A DNA stretch of 16,442 bases from Opitutia bacterium (GCA_947378845.1 CANCLQ010000030.1:1-16442), one strand, 5' to 3'. Shown: positions 1 through 7,757, counted from the stretch's first letter. The notes: generated from the sequence alone by a model not told the origin. Made by a program: numbers and translations.

Positions 1-298
1 CGGTTAAAAGGCAGGCCACCACCAGCGATGCCCAGAAATTAAGCCCCAATCGTAAACCGAGGGGGAATAACAGGAAGAGCACAAACGAAGGAATGGTGTA
101 GGCCAAAATCGACCAATTCAACGAAACGACGCGAGCTTGGTCGCCCGTCTCCATCCACGTCCAAATAATCACCAATAAACTGGTGAGCGGGAGCGCACAT
201 AACAAAGCCCCCAAAGATACATTACGCTTAGCGACTTCCGAGGCCGCTGTAATCACGCCCGCCGAAATCAGGAATTTTAAAATGATCTGCAGATTCAT
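1..298 (-). CDS. DUF3147-type small integral membrane protein, partial (C-terminus off the left edge)
   Basis: An uninterrupted frame runs from an ATG at 298 to the left edge, giving 99 residues without a stop. The product is very hydrophobic, with about three membrane segments: near residues 5-20, 30-47 and 66-98. A polar loop between the second and third contains METGDQARV. The spacing and the motifs AASEVAKRN and GALLCALPLTSLL match my memory of the DUF3147 family, proteins of about 110-120 residues with four membrane helices and no established function. It is divergent from trpA across about 90 bases. No Shine-Dalgarno is seen before the ATG. Coding status is secure from the membrane pattern; the family name is a recall and could be wrong. 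Confidence 0.72.
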   Translation of the reverse strand, partial: MNLQIILKFLISAGVITAASEVAKRNVSLGALLCALPLTSLLVIIWTWMETGDQARVVSLNWSILAYTIPSFVLFLLFPLGLRLGLNFWASLVVACLLT

Positions 299-333
299 AA
301 GTGTTGATATTAGTTATTAAATTAAACATCCGA

Positions 334-359
334 GGCAAGTTTAGCCACCAAGGCTTGCC
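334..359 (+). promoter_or_regulatory. Inverted repeat in the trpA leader
   Basis: GGCAAG (334-339) and CTTGCC (354-359) are perfect inverted arms around a 14-base loop. A short T-rich stretch (TATTCTTT) follows before the trpA start. It could be a weak hairpin or operator in the DUF3147/trpA divergent region. The surrounding 299-330 is AT-rich and probably carries the promoters, but I see no convincing -35/-10 pair. No Trp-codon leader peptide is visible. Confidence 0.25.
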
Positions 360-389
360 CTATTCTTTAAAGCGGTCTTGTTATGCCCC

Positions 390-1181
390 ATGGATCGTCT
401 CGCCCAAACTTTCGCCCGCTGCCGCAATGAAGGCCGCCCTGCGTTCGTGAGCTACGTCTGCGCCGGCGACCCAGATGTCGCGACCTCCAAGGCCATCCTC
501 CTTTCTCTCGCCGAAGCGGGAGCCGACATTCTCGAAGTGGGCGTACCCTTCTCAGATCCACTGGCCGACGGACTTACGAATCAACTCGCCTCGCAACGCG
601 CACTCGAAGCGGGCATGACTTATAATCACCTGCTCGAAATCATCCGCGACACCCGAGCCGGCACCGACAAGCCGATCATTTTATATTGTTACTATAACCT
701 CATCTTCTCTTTCGGCATCGAAGCGTACTGCACTAAAGTCAAAGAAGCAGGTGCAGATGGTTTACTCGTCTTAGATTGCCCACCCGAAGAAGCGGGTGAA
801 CTCCTTGCGGCCTGCAAGAAGCTCGGGCTCGCTAATATTTTTATTATCGCGCCAACCACACCTCCTGCCCGCATGGCGCTCATCGCGAAACACGCCAGTG
901 GCTTTATTTACTACGTCTCCCGCGAAGGAGTCACCGGTGAGCGCTCCGAGCTCGCCAGCAACCTCAGTTCGGCCGTGAAAGAAATTAAGAAGCACACTCC
1001 TCTGCCTGTTTGCGTTGGTTTTGGAATTTCCAGCGCCGCTCACGTTCAAGCAGTGGGCCGTGTAGCCGATGGCGTCGTCGTCGGTAGTGCCCTCGTCAAT
1101 GTCATCGCCGCTCACCAAAATAAACGTGGCGAAGCGGCTAAAGCAGTGGGCAATAAGGTTCGCGAGTTACTGGTTAAGTAA
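390..1181 (+). CDS. trpA: Tryptophan synthase alpha subunit
   Basis: This enzyme cleaves indole-3-glycerol phosphate to indole and glyceraldehyde 3-phosphate, feeding indole to TrpB in the cytoplasm. The protein is a TIM barrel of 263 residues when started at the ATG at 390. With this start the catalytic acids fall at E49 (DILEVGVPF) and D60 (SDPLADG), exactly the E. coli numbering, which favours 390 over the in-frame TTG at 378. Other signatures are YVCAGDP, YYVSREGVTG (loop 6) and the phosphate-binding GFGISS and GVVVGSALV. Just after D60 the usual G-P-T-I-Q is G-L-T-N-Q, a change in loop 2. No trpB or other trp gene lies in the window, and no Shine-Dalgarno is seen. It ends 2 bases from the convergent solute-binding gene. 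Confidence 0.97.
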   Translation: MDRLAQTFARCRNEGRPAFVSYVCAGDPDVATSKAILLSLAEAGADILEVGVPFSDPLADGLTNQLASQRALEAGMTYNHLLEIIRDTRAGTDKPIILYCYYNLIFSFGIEAYCTKVKEAGADGLLVLDCPPEEAGELLAACKKLGLANIFIIAPTTPPARMALIAKHASGFIYYVSREGVTGERSELASNLSSAVKEIKKHTPLPVCVGFGISSAAHVQAVGRVADGVVVGSALVNVIAAHQNKRGEAAKAVGNKVRELLVK

Positions 1182-1183
1182 AC

Positions 1184-2173
1184 TCACTTTACCCAATCGC
1201 CGGTGGCAATCTCCTGTGGCTTAACAATGCCTCGGGGAATCACCTGGGTTTCTTCGAGGCTACGCAGTTCTGCCTCCACCTGTGAACGAGAGAGTACACC
1301 GTATTTTTCTCCACGTGATGGATCCGCGGCGATCTTCGCCTGAATCATTTGCGTGCGACACCACTGTAAGAAGTCATCATCTAACTTCGGGTTGTCGATT
1401 TTCATCAAAGCATGTGCCGGTGCGGGATCGTTCGTCAGATAATCTTCCCAGCCACGTACATAGACATTGAGAAAGGTGGTTAAAGTTTTTGAATTATTTT
1501 TTGCCCACTCATCTGTCGTAAACAATGTGGCTGCTGAACTATAACCAAAATCCGAGAGCGGCAGATAACGCACTTTTGCACCGGCCTTCGCCAAGAAATA
1601 AGGTTCAGCCGTGAAAAAACCTTCCTGAATTGCTTTCGGATCACGTAAGAAATCGCCCTGACCAAACGTTTGCGGACGAATTGAAAAATCTGCGCCGAGC
1701 TTCGCTTTCAGGAATGGAATCCATGCTGCCTCGGGTCGCGCGATAATCGTTCGTCCCACTAAATCGCGATAGGATTTCACATCAGAGGCTTCGTGCACCA
1801 TTAGGCATAACGGCATACGTTGGAAAACTGCGGCGACATTCGTCACGGGCACGCCCGATGCTCGCGCTTGAATGATTTGTGTCGTCGCCGACTGACCCAG
1901 ATCCGCCCGACCCGTGGCCACGACCTGCGTTACTTTTACATTTCCGCCACCCGAAATTAAAATGACATCTAAGCCTTGCTCGCGAAACCAGCCCTTCGCC
2001 AATGCTTGATATAGACCGCCGTGCTCTGGCTCTGGAAACCAATCCAGTTGCACGGTGACTTTTTGAAGTCCGCCAACCTTTGTGTTTTGGCATCGATTTA
2101 GGAAGCCCGCACTCAAACCAACCAACACGCAAACGACCCAGACTATAACCCGCGTTCGGAGGTGAAACTTCAT
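1184..2173 (-). CDS. ABC transporter substrate-binding protein, NMT1/THI5-like (SsuA/ThiY superfamily)
   Basis: The 329-residue product has a basic N-terminus and a hydrophobic segment (about residues 9-25), consistent with export or membrane anchoring. A cysteine follows (FLNRC), but the context is not a convincing lipobox. The mature part begins with VTVQLDWFPEPEHGGLYQA, typical of NMT1/THI5-like periplasmic binding proteins, followed by AKGWFREQGLDV, GRADLGQSATTQIIQARASG and a C-terminal lobe. Relatives bind pyrimidine precursors of thiamine, riboflavin, sulfonates or nitrate; the ligand cannot be read here. The downstream thiL makes a thiamine link tempting but unproven. No permease or ATPase gene is adjacent, so it is an orphan. 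I chose the ATG at 2173 (AAGGA 12 bases upstream) over an in-frame TTG at 2185. Confidence 0.85.
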   Translation of the reverse strand: MKFHLRTRVIVWVVCVLVGLSAGFLNRCQNTKVGGLQKVTVQLDWFPEPEHGGLYQALAKGWFREQGLDVILISGGGNVKVTQVVATGRADLGQSATTQIIQARASGVPVTNVAAVFQRMPLCLMVHEASDVKSYRDLVGRTIIARPEAAWIPFLKAKLGADFSIRPQTFGQGDFLRDPKAIQEGFFTAEPYFLAKAGAKVRYLPLSDFGYSSAATLFTTDEWAKNNSKTLTTFLNVYVRGWEDYLTNDPAPAHALMKIDNPKLDDDFLQWCRTQMIQAKIAADPSRGEKYGVLSRSQVEAELRSLEETQVIPRGIVKPQEIATGDWVK

Positions 2174-2185
2174 ATCGTCAGACAA

Positions 2186-2336
2186 TCCTTTATCATCATC
2201 GTGACAAGTCAGGGCCTACTTTTGTTAGGTTTTATAGAAAAAAGGGCCCACCCTTCGCTTCTTTCTTGCCAGCAACTCATCCTCTCCCACTTTCCCAATG
2301 GTCCTGACCTTCGTTAGGGCCACCGGAACAAACCGC
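2186..2336 (+). promoter_or_regulatory. Divergent intergenic region and pyrB leader
   Basis: This 150-base gap separates the solute-binding gene (minus) from pyrB (plus). GGGCC occurs three times (2212-2216, 2244-2248 region, 2317-2321). The first two can pair with each other, and GGTCCT (2300-2305) can pair with the third. An AT-rich TTTATAGAAA near 2231-2240 could be a -10 region, without a clear -35. An in-frame ATG at 2298 would add 13 residues to PyrB. It might be the true start or part of a translated leader. No regulator-binding motif is recognised. Confidence 0.3.
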
Positions 2337-3278
2337 ATGGCTCAACAACTCACCTGGACCAAAAAAGACTTAACCGGCATCGAGGCACTTTCCCGAGCCG
2401 AAATCGAATTCCTTTTTCGTCAGGCTGATCAGTTCCTTCCCGCTCTCGCCCCAGGTAAAGGGCTGGACCTCATGCGCGGTCGCACGGTGGTTAATCTCTT
2501 CCTCGAACCGAGCACACGCACGTGCACGGCCTTTGAAATCTCCGCCAAGAAACTCGGCGCCGAAGTCGTCAGCATCAACACCACCGCGTCCTCACTGGTT
2601 AAAGGTGAAACACTGCGCGACACCGCGATGAATATTCGCGCCATGGGCGTCGATGCCATCGTGATGCGCCACTCTTCTGCTGGTGCAGCTCGCTACCTCG
2701 GCGAAGCACTCGATATTTCAGTCATCAACGCTGGCGACGGTGCACACGAACACCCCACGCAAGCCCTGCTCGACGCATTCACGCTCAAGCAACGCTTCGG
2801 CAAAGTCGAAGGACTCAAGGTCACCATCCTCGGCGACATCCTCTTCAGCCGCGTCGCTCGCTCTAATATTCTCTGCCTCAGCAAACTTGGTGCCCAAGTC
2901 ACCCTCGCTGGACCCGCCACCCTCGTTCCTGCCTCGCTCGCCGAAGCTTTCCCACAGGTTCGCATCGTGAACGACCTCAAGGCAGCACTGTCCGACGCCG
3001 ATGCCGTGATGCTCTTGCGTATTCAGCACGAACGTCAAACAACGACGCACTTTCCTTCGCTCAACGAATACACTTCGCAATTTGGCATCAACGCATCGCG
3101 CGCAGCATGGATGAAACCTAACGCGATCATCATGCATCCAGGCCCAATCAATCGCGGCGTCGAAGTCGACAGCGATGTCGCCGATGGCCCACGCTCCGTC
3201 ATCCTCGAACAAGTCCGCAACGGCGTCGCCGTGCGCATGGCCGTTCTCCACCTCTGCACTGGCTGTATCAATCGATGA
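2337..3278 (+). CDS. pyrB: Aspartate carbamoyltransferase catalytic subunit
   Basis: This enzyme condenses carbamoyl phosphate and aspartate to N-carbamoyl-aspartate, the first committed step of pyrimidine synthesis. From the ATG at 2337 the product is 313 residues, the normal size. Carbamoyl-phosphate and active-site motifs are in order: EPSTRT (58-62), SSLVKGET (lysine 89), MRHSS (arginine 111), HEHPTQALLDAFTL (138-150), GDILFSRVARSN (arginine 172), LLRIQHER and HPGPINRGVE (267-276). The residue after STRT is Cys63 where Arg is usual (E. coli Arg56), and GDILHSR is GDILFSR. No pyrI is present. The stop overlaps the start of the next gene by four bases (ATGA), implying translational coupling with the dihydroorotase-like partner. 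Confidence 0.96.
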   Translation: MAQQLTWTKKDLTGIEALSRAEIEFLFRQADQFLPALAPGKGLDLMRGRTVVNLFLEPSTRTCTAFEISAKKLGAEVVSINTTASSLVKGETLRDTAMNIRAMGVDAIVMRHSSAGAARYLGEALDISVINAGDGAHEHPTQALLDAFTLKQRFGKVEGLKVTILGDILFSRVARSNILCLSKLGAQVTLAGPATLVPASLAEAFPQVRIVNDLKAALSDADAVMLLRIQHERQTTTHFPSLNEYTSQFGINASRAAWMKPNAIIMHPGPINRGVEVDSDVADGPRSVILEQVRNGVAVRMAVLHLCTGCINR

Positions 3279-4582
3279 TTCCCCAAGAACAAAATCTTCT
3301 CATCATTCGCGGTGCGCGTGTCATCGACCCCGCCAGCGGACGCGACGATGCCCAAGCAGATATTTTTGTTAAGGATGGTTGCTTCGTCGAAAAACTTTCA
3401 GCGAGCGAACAAGCGAGTGCCCGCGTCATTGACGCCAAGAAACTCATTCTCGCTCCTGGTTTCATCGATTTAAATTGCCGACTCGGTGAACCGGGTCGCA
3501 GTGCACGCGAAACTTTCCGCACAGGCACACAAGCCGCTGCCATCGGTGGTTTCACTACGGTTGTTACGATGCCCGACAGCCTTCCGGCCGCCGATAGCGT
3601 TGGTACAATTCAACTCATTCGCGAACTCAGCCAACGCGATGCATCCGTACGCGTTTTACCTGCAGGCACTTTAACAAAATCCCACGAAGGAAAAGCTCTC
3701 GCCCCTCTCGGATCGCTTCAAAAAGCAGGCGTCGTCGCAGTGACCGACACAACCTCGGGCGTACAGAACAACGAAATCATGCGTCGCGCCCTCGAGTATG
3801 CGACCATGTTCAATCTCGTCGTACTGGATCACTGCCAAGACAGTAGCATGACCGAGAATGCGCAAATGCACGAAGGATCTTGGTCGCTTCGTCTCGGTCT
3901 ACGCGGCTGGCCACGTGCCGCCGAAGAAATCGTCGTCTCTAGCGATTGCGTTCTCGCTGGCTTAACTAAAGCCCGCATCCACCTTCAGCACCTTTCCTCC
4001 GGTGGCTCTGCCGAAATCGTTCGTCGTGCTAAATCTAACAAAGCCTCCGTCACCGCTGAAGTTTCTGCTCTGCATTTATTGCTCACCGATGCCGCCCTCG
4101 CGAATTACGATACGCGACTGAAACTCAATCCGCCGTTGCGCGAAGAATCTGATCGCCAAGCCCTCATCGCTGCTCTGGTCGATGGCACCATCGATGCTAT
4201 TTGCTCCGACCACTCGCCCTGCACCAGCACCGAGAAGGATTGTGAATTCGACCTCGCTCCATTCGGCGCCGCTTCGCTTGAAACCGCTTTCGCCGCTGCT
4301 TACGAAGCGGTCGTCGCTGCGGGTCATGCCGATATTAAATTACTCATTGCGCGCCTGACTGCTGGGCCCGCAAAAGTACTCGGACTCAATGCCGGGTCAC
4401 TGCGTAATGGTGCAGTTGCCGACTTCGTGCTCATCAACCCTGAAGCCAACTGGCAGTTCACTGCGGAGAAAAAACTTTCGAAGTCGGGCAACAATCCACT
4501 CATCGGTCGCACTTTCAAGGCACAGATTCATGCAACTTACGTTGGCGGACGTTGCGTCTGCCAAGAAGGAAAAATCAGTTAA
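3275..4582 (+). CDS. pyrC: Dihydroorotase-like protein lacking metal ligands (PyrC'-type pseudo-dihydroorotase)
   Basis: The 435-residue protein is clearly type I dihydroorotase by fold motifs: PGFID, AAAIGGFTTVVTMP, LDHCQDSSM, EEIVVSSDCVLA, RIHLQHLSSGGS, LKLNPPLRE, DGTIDAICSDHSP and APFGAASLETA. The catalytic site is degraded. The metal-binding HxH of PGxxDxHxHLREPG is N67-C68-R69, and the substrate arginine of LREPG is Gly71. Asn of MPNT is Asp101, and the bridging aspartate of SDDG is Thr159 (TDTTSG). His186, His239 and Asp312 remain. In Pseudomonas putida an inactive dihydroorotase (PyrC') encoded next to pyrB is needed to assemble the aspartate carbamoyltransferase holoenzyme; the 4-base overlap with pyrB suggests the same role here. 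A catalytic dihydroorotase should then be encoded elsewhere. Symbol by homology only. Confidence 0.92.
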   Translation: MIPQEQNLLIIRGARVIDPASGRDDAQADIFVKDGCFVEKLSASEQASARVIDAKKLILAPGFIDLNCRLGEPGRSARETFRTGTQAAAIGGFTTVVTMPDSLPAADSVGTIQLIRELSQRDASVRVLPAGTLTKSHEGKALAPLGSLQKAGVVAVTDTTSGVQNNEIMRRALEYATMFNLVVLDHCQDSSMTENAQMHEGSWSLRLGLRGWPRAAEEIVVSSDCVLAGLTKARIHLQHLSSGGSAEIVRRAKSNKASVTAEVSALHLLLTDAALANYDTRLKLNPPLREESDRQALIAALVDGTIDAICSDHSPCTSTEKDCEFDLAPFGAASLETAFAAAYEAVVAAGHADIKLLIARLTAGPAKVLGLNAGSLRNGAVADFVLINPEANWQFTAEKKLSKSGNNPLIGRTFKAQIHATYVGGRCVCQEGKIS

Positions 4583-4585
4583 GCT

Positions 4586-5509
4586 ATGATGTGCTTAGCG
4601 GATGTCGAAGCGGTCGCCGAGGTCGCACTTAGCACCGCCGACTATATCTACCTCGCGTGGCTCGCGCTAATCTCAATCGCTGGCCTATGGGCGATCAATC
4701 AAGGGTACGCAGAGATTGGTCGCGAGTCTCAACGTGCTACAGCCGACTCGATTTTAACGGGCTTCGGCCCCCTGAGCCTCGCCGTTTTCTTTACAAGCAC
4801 CACACTGATTAGCGGCTTAATTGCACGCGAGACATCCACACTCATCGCCAATAGCGAGATACATAATTTTCTGTCACAACTCGGCGGCCAAATCTTTGGA
4901 ATACTATTTTTCATCGGCATGTCTTTTGCCTTTCGCGGTTCGGTGCAGTGGTGCTCGTCAATCAATCCTCCGCTCTCAAGCCTAAGTACTGTTGATGAAA
5001 TCCAACAGTCATGGGCAGCACTTAATAAGAAGGATTGGTTTAAGTCATTCTTAACCATCTGCACGATGGCGATTGCCGCTAGCTTAGCGTGGCGAGTATT
5101 CTATATCTTTAGCGCACATGGTGGACAAACCCTTCCCGAGGAACCGCAGGCCTTGGTAGAATATTTTGCGAAGTATAACTGGAATGGCACATGGCTACCT
5201 GCCATCATTTTAAGTATAAGTTGCGTCATCGCCGCACCGATTATTGAGGAACTGGCTTTTCGAGGAACCTTCTACCCTGCGCTCAAATCCTCAATGCCAC
5301 GTGGCTACGCCATCGTTATCACCGGCGTCACGTTCGGCATTGTGCATGGCAGCCTAGCGGCCTTCCTTCCGCTGACCGCCATTGGCTGTATGCTGTGCAT
5401 TTTTCGAGATCGGTTTGGATTAATCACATCCATGGCCGTACACGCCGCCTTTAATCTTCACACCGTTATCTGGCTATTGATTGCTCCGACTGCATCGACT
5501 AAGTTTTAA
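4586..5509 (+). CDS. CPBP-family (Abi/CAAX-like) intramembrane metalloprotease homologue
   Basis: This 307-residue multi-pass membrane protein has hydrophobic segments near residues 22-38, 58-78, 102-117, 155-175, 203-219, 241-253, 258-273 and 280-300. The CPBP motifs are complete: EELAFRG (Glu221-Glu222, Arg226), FGIVH (His254) and HAAFN (His286, Asn290). Members are thought to be glutamate-dependent membrane proteases; bacterial examples include bacteriocin self-immunity proteins, and most substrates are unknown. It sits 3 bases after the pseudo-dihydroorotase and 6 bases before thiL, so it is cotranscribed with biosynthetic genes for no obvious reason. Two adjacent ATG codons (4586 and 4589) could start it. 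Confidence 0.9.
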   Translation: MMCLADVEAVAEVALSTADYIYLAWLALISIAGLWAINQGYAEIGRESQRATADSILTGFGPLSLAVFFTSTTLISGLIARETSTLIANSEIHNFLSQLGGQIFGILFFIGMSFAFRGSVQWCSSINPPLSSLSTVDEIQQSWAALNKKDWFKSFLTICTMAIAASLAWRVFYIFSAHGGQTLPEEPQALVEYFAKYNWNGTWLPAIILSISCVIAAPIIEELAFRGTFYPALKSSMPRGYAIVITGVTFGIVHGSLAAFLPLTAIGCMLCIFRDRFGLITSMAVHAAFNLHTVIWLLIAPTASTKF

Positions 5510-5515
5510 AGCGTC

Positions 5516-6478
5516 ATGGGTGCCATCGCTTCGCAAAACTCTCGTAGCCTCGCCGCGCTCAGCGAAACGGAAATCATCCGACGCATTGTGACCGCACTCT
5601 CTGATGCTTGCCCGGTTTTTCCCGCTGGCCCAGGAGGCGACTGTGCTATTTTTGAAAATAATTCCGATCAGAAATACCGCGTTAGTTCAATTGATTCTGT
5701 GATACTGAGTCGACACTTCGACCTCACCTGCCCTGGTGCCAAAGCGGGACAAAAATTAGTGGAAAGAAATCTAAGCGACCTCGCTGCCGCTGGCGCCAGC
5801 CCGAGTGATGCATTGTTATCTTTCATCGCTGGGGCCGACGTCGACAGCGATTGGCTGGAAGATTTTGCTCACGGTGCTGGTCGTGCCGCTGCTCGCGTCG
5901 GATTAAAAATTGTTGGTGGTGATGTTTGTCGAGGAACACCGGGAACTTTCTCTGCCACCCTCGCGATCCAAGGTCATGCGGGTCGCATTCTCACACGCTA
6001 CACTTGCAAGGTGGGCGATATGATTTTTGTGACCGGAAAATTAGGCGGCTCGATTTACGGACGACACCTTGAATTCCGTGCACGACTCAAGGAAGGCCAA
6101 TGGTTATGCGGTCAAACCGCAGTCACCGCCTGCACGGATTTATCCGACGGACTTGCTAAAGACTTACCTGGACTCATCGGCAGTCGATGCAATGCACGCC
6201 TAGATCTCAACGCCCTGCCCATTTCCGATGACGCCCAAGCGCTCGCCAAAGCCGATGGCAAACCAGCACTCGAACACGCCCTGCAAGACGGTGAGGACTA
6301 TGAATTGCTCTTCACCGTGCAGCCATCGCAGGCAGATTTAATCGCTGCTACTTTTCAAAAGGCATTTCCTAAAACACCTTTATCGCAAATTGGAAAAATC
6401 GAAGCGGGCAGCGGTGAGGTTTTTTCGCTGAGCGACAATCAGCGCATTCAACCTCTCGGCTTCAGCCATTTCGGCTAA
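5516..6478 (+). CDS. thiL: Thiamine-monophosphate kinase
   Basis: This enzyme phosphorylates thiamine monophosphate to the active cofactor thiamine diphosphate with ATP. The 320-residue product shows the PurM-like two-domain pattern. The N-terminal half has GPGGDCAIF (38-46, a variant of the metal-binding GDDAAV), SSIDSVILSRHFDL (57-70), ERNLSDLAAAGASPSDAL (83-100) and IVGGDVCRG (132-140). The C-terminal half has TDLSDGLAKDLPGLI (207-221) and LQDGEDYELLFTV (256-268). The length is normal. It is the last gene of the pyrB operon and ends 3 bases before the convergent DUF5069 gene. No Shine-Dalgarno precedes the ATG. Confidence 0.95.
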   Translation: MGAIASQNSRSLAALSETEIIRRIVTALSDACPVFPAGPGGDCAIFENNSDQKYRVSSIDSVILSRHFDLTCPGAKAGQKLVERNLSDLAAAGASPSDALLSFIAGADVDSDWLEDFAHGAGRAAARVGLKIVGGDVCRGTPGTFSATLAIQGHAGRILTRYTCKVGDMIFVTGKLGGSIYGRHLEFRARLKEGQWLCGQTAVTACTDLSDGLAKDLPGLIGSRCNARLDLNALPISDDAQALAKADGKPALEHALQDGEDYELLFTVQPSQADLIAATFQKAFPKTPLSQIGKIEAGSGEVFSLSDNQRIQPLGFSHFG

Positions 6479-6481
6479 GAC

Positions 6482-6928
6482 TTAAAGGGCTTTGCGGCGA
6501 GCGGGACGACCTTCGTCTACTTCAATATAATCGAACATGGTTTCTACTCCCGCTTCGGGGCCGAGACCATTTTCTTTGAGTCGACGCTCCAAAACTTCAC
6601 GAGCTTCATCGCGCCAACCACGCTTGGTCATAAACGAATTCCAGATTTCGATATCGTTCGTCGAAAGCTTACGTCCGCACGACTCTGCCCATGCCAGTGC
6701 TTCTTCGTCGGATTTCTCAGGATGGGCCAGCACCCAAGCAGTCAGCTCTTTGTAATTTACGCCAAGATACTGACAGCAGCGGTCATCAAAAGCCTTACCG
6801 AGGTTGTTAACGAAATCTGCGTGCAACTGCCCCTTGGCGTGCAAACGGACTTTATCCAGCATCCGCGGGAAATAGACAAAGTTTCGCAACGTATCATAGG
6901 GGCTGCGTAATCCTGGAACAATTGGCAT
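6482..6928 (-). CDS. DUF5069 domain-containing protein
   Basis: The 148-residue soluble protein has no signal peptide. It begins with a proline-rich start and LRSPYDTLRNFVYFPRMLDK (about 7-26), then VRLHAKGQL, NNLGKAFDDRCCQYLGVNYK, DEEALAWAESCGRK and IEIWNSFMTKRGWRDEA. These are the features I associate with DUF5069, an uncharacterised family common in Verrucomicrobiota and some other bacteria. The tandem Cys-Cys (RCC) and the histidine and arginine-rich helix are conserved-looking, but no catalytic role is known to me. It is divergent from the SGNH-like gene and converges on thiL. Confidence 0.88.
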   Translation of the reverse strand: MPIVPGLRSPYDTLRNFVYFPRMLDKVRLHAKGQLHADFVNNLGKAFDDRCCQYLGVNYKELTAWVLAHPEKSDEEALAWAESCGRKLSTNDIEIWNSFMTKRGWRDEAREVLERRLKENGLGPEAGVETMFDYIEVDEGRPARRKAL

Positions 6929-6937
6929 AAGTGAGGG

Positions 6938-6954
6938 TTAACTTATACAGTTAA
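6938..6954. promoter_or_regulatory. Palindromic site in the DUF5069/SGNH divergent gap
   Basis: TTAACTTATACAGTTAA is a perfect inverted repeat (arms TTAACT and AGTTAA, 5-base centre). It begins 10 bases upstream of the DUF5069 start and lies 40 bases upstream of the SGNH start. Its centre supplies -10-like hexamers in both directions (TATAAG on minus, TATACA on plus). It could be an operator or a shared promoter core; no convincing -35 boxes are seen. Confidence 0.35.
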
Positions 6955-6994
6955 ATTGCAATTTCCAGCCCACATCACACAACCTACTTTTAAT

Positions 6995-7708
6995 ATGAGA
7001 TTCTTCACCACCCTCGCCTTCTTCGCTGCCTCTTTGCTGATTGCTCAAGATGCAGGACCAAAGGCTACCAATGGTCTTCGTTACGCTGACGATATCGCCA
7101 AGTTTGTGGCCGCGGATAAAGTTACACCTCCACCGCAAAATGCCCTCCTTATTGTCGGATCAAGTTCCGCACGCTACTGGGTGAGTGCCCCAGAAGATTT
7201 TAAACCCTACCCAGTAATCAACCGCGGCTTTGGTGGATCAAAAACAACTGAGGTCTTGGCCTACATGGACCAAGTCGCTTTACCTTATCACCCTCGCGTG
7301 GTCATTTACTTCGCGGGCACCAACGACCTCGGCGGAGGAGCCAAAGCTGAAGACGTCCTCGAAAATATCAAAAAGTTTGTCGAAAAACTCCGCTCAGAAA
7401 ATCCTAACTGTGGCGTGGTCATTATGTCGGCCCTGAAAGCACCAAGGCGCAAAGCGCAGTGGGAGGAGTTTGATAAGTACAATACACTGGTCGAGAAATT
7501 CTGTGCCAGTGGAAAAAACTTATATTTCGCAAATCACAACCCAGCGATGAATAAACCTAATGGCGAACCAAAGACGGAACTCTATCGCGAAGAAGGCAAT
7601 TCAGCCATGCACGCCAACGCAGCGGGCTATGTTGAAATCGTGAAAATCGTCCGCCCAATTGTCGATCAAGCTTGGAAAGCCAGCGAATCCGTAACTGCTA
7701 AAAAATAA
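6995..7708 (+). CDS. Exported SGNH/GDSL-type hydrolase-like protein
   Basis: From the ATG at 6995 the 237-residue product has a clear signal peptide (MRFFTTLAFFAASLLIA, cleavage near residue 17-18). An in-frame TTG at 6956 would bury it and is rejected. SGNH block I is IVGSSSARYW (nucleophile Ser57), block II is VINRGFGGSKT (Gly80), block III is YFAGTNDLGGG (Asn110), and block V is SAMHANAAGY (His206). The catalytic aspartate normally three residues before that histidine (D-x-x-H) is a serine here (Ser203), so the triad looks incomplete. Family members are esterases or acyl/acetyl hydrolases; the substrate is unknown. It probably acts in the periplasm or outside the cell. Confidence 0.88.
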   Translation: MRFFTTLAFFAASLLIAQDAGPKATNGLRYADDIAKFVAADKVTPPPQNALLIVGSSSARYWVSAPEDFKPYPVINRGFGGSKTTEVLAYMDQVALPYHPRVVIYFAGTNDLGGGAKAEDVLENIKKFVEKLRSENPNCGVVIMSALKAPRRKAQWEEFDKYNTLVEKFCASGKNLYFANHNPAMNKPNGEPKTELYREEGNSAMHANAAGYVEIVKIVRPIVDQAWKASESVTAKK

Positions 7709-7757
7709 GGGCGGTTTAGTTTGTGCCCCACATCCGCACAACCTATCTGATAAATAA

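Noticed and set aside
2718..3251. 177-residue minus-strand frame inside pyrB
   Set aside because: It is fully antisense to a well-conserved enzyme and has no recognisable motifs. Codon bias of the plus-strand gene explains the lack of stops.
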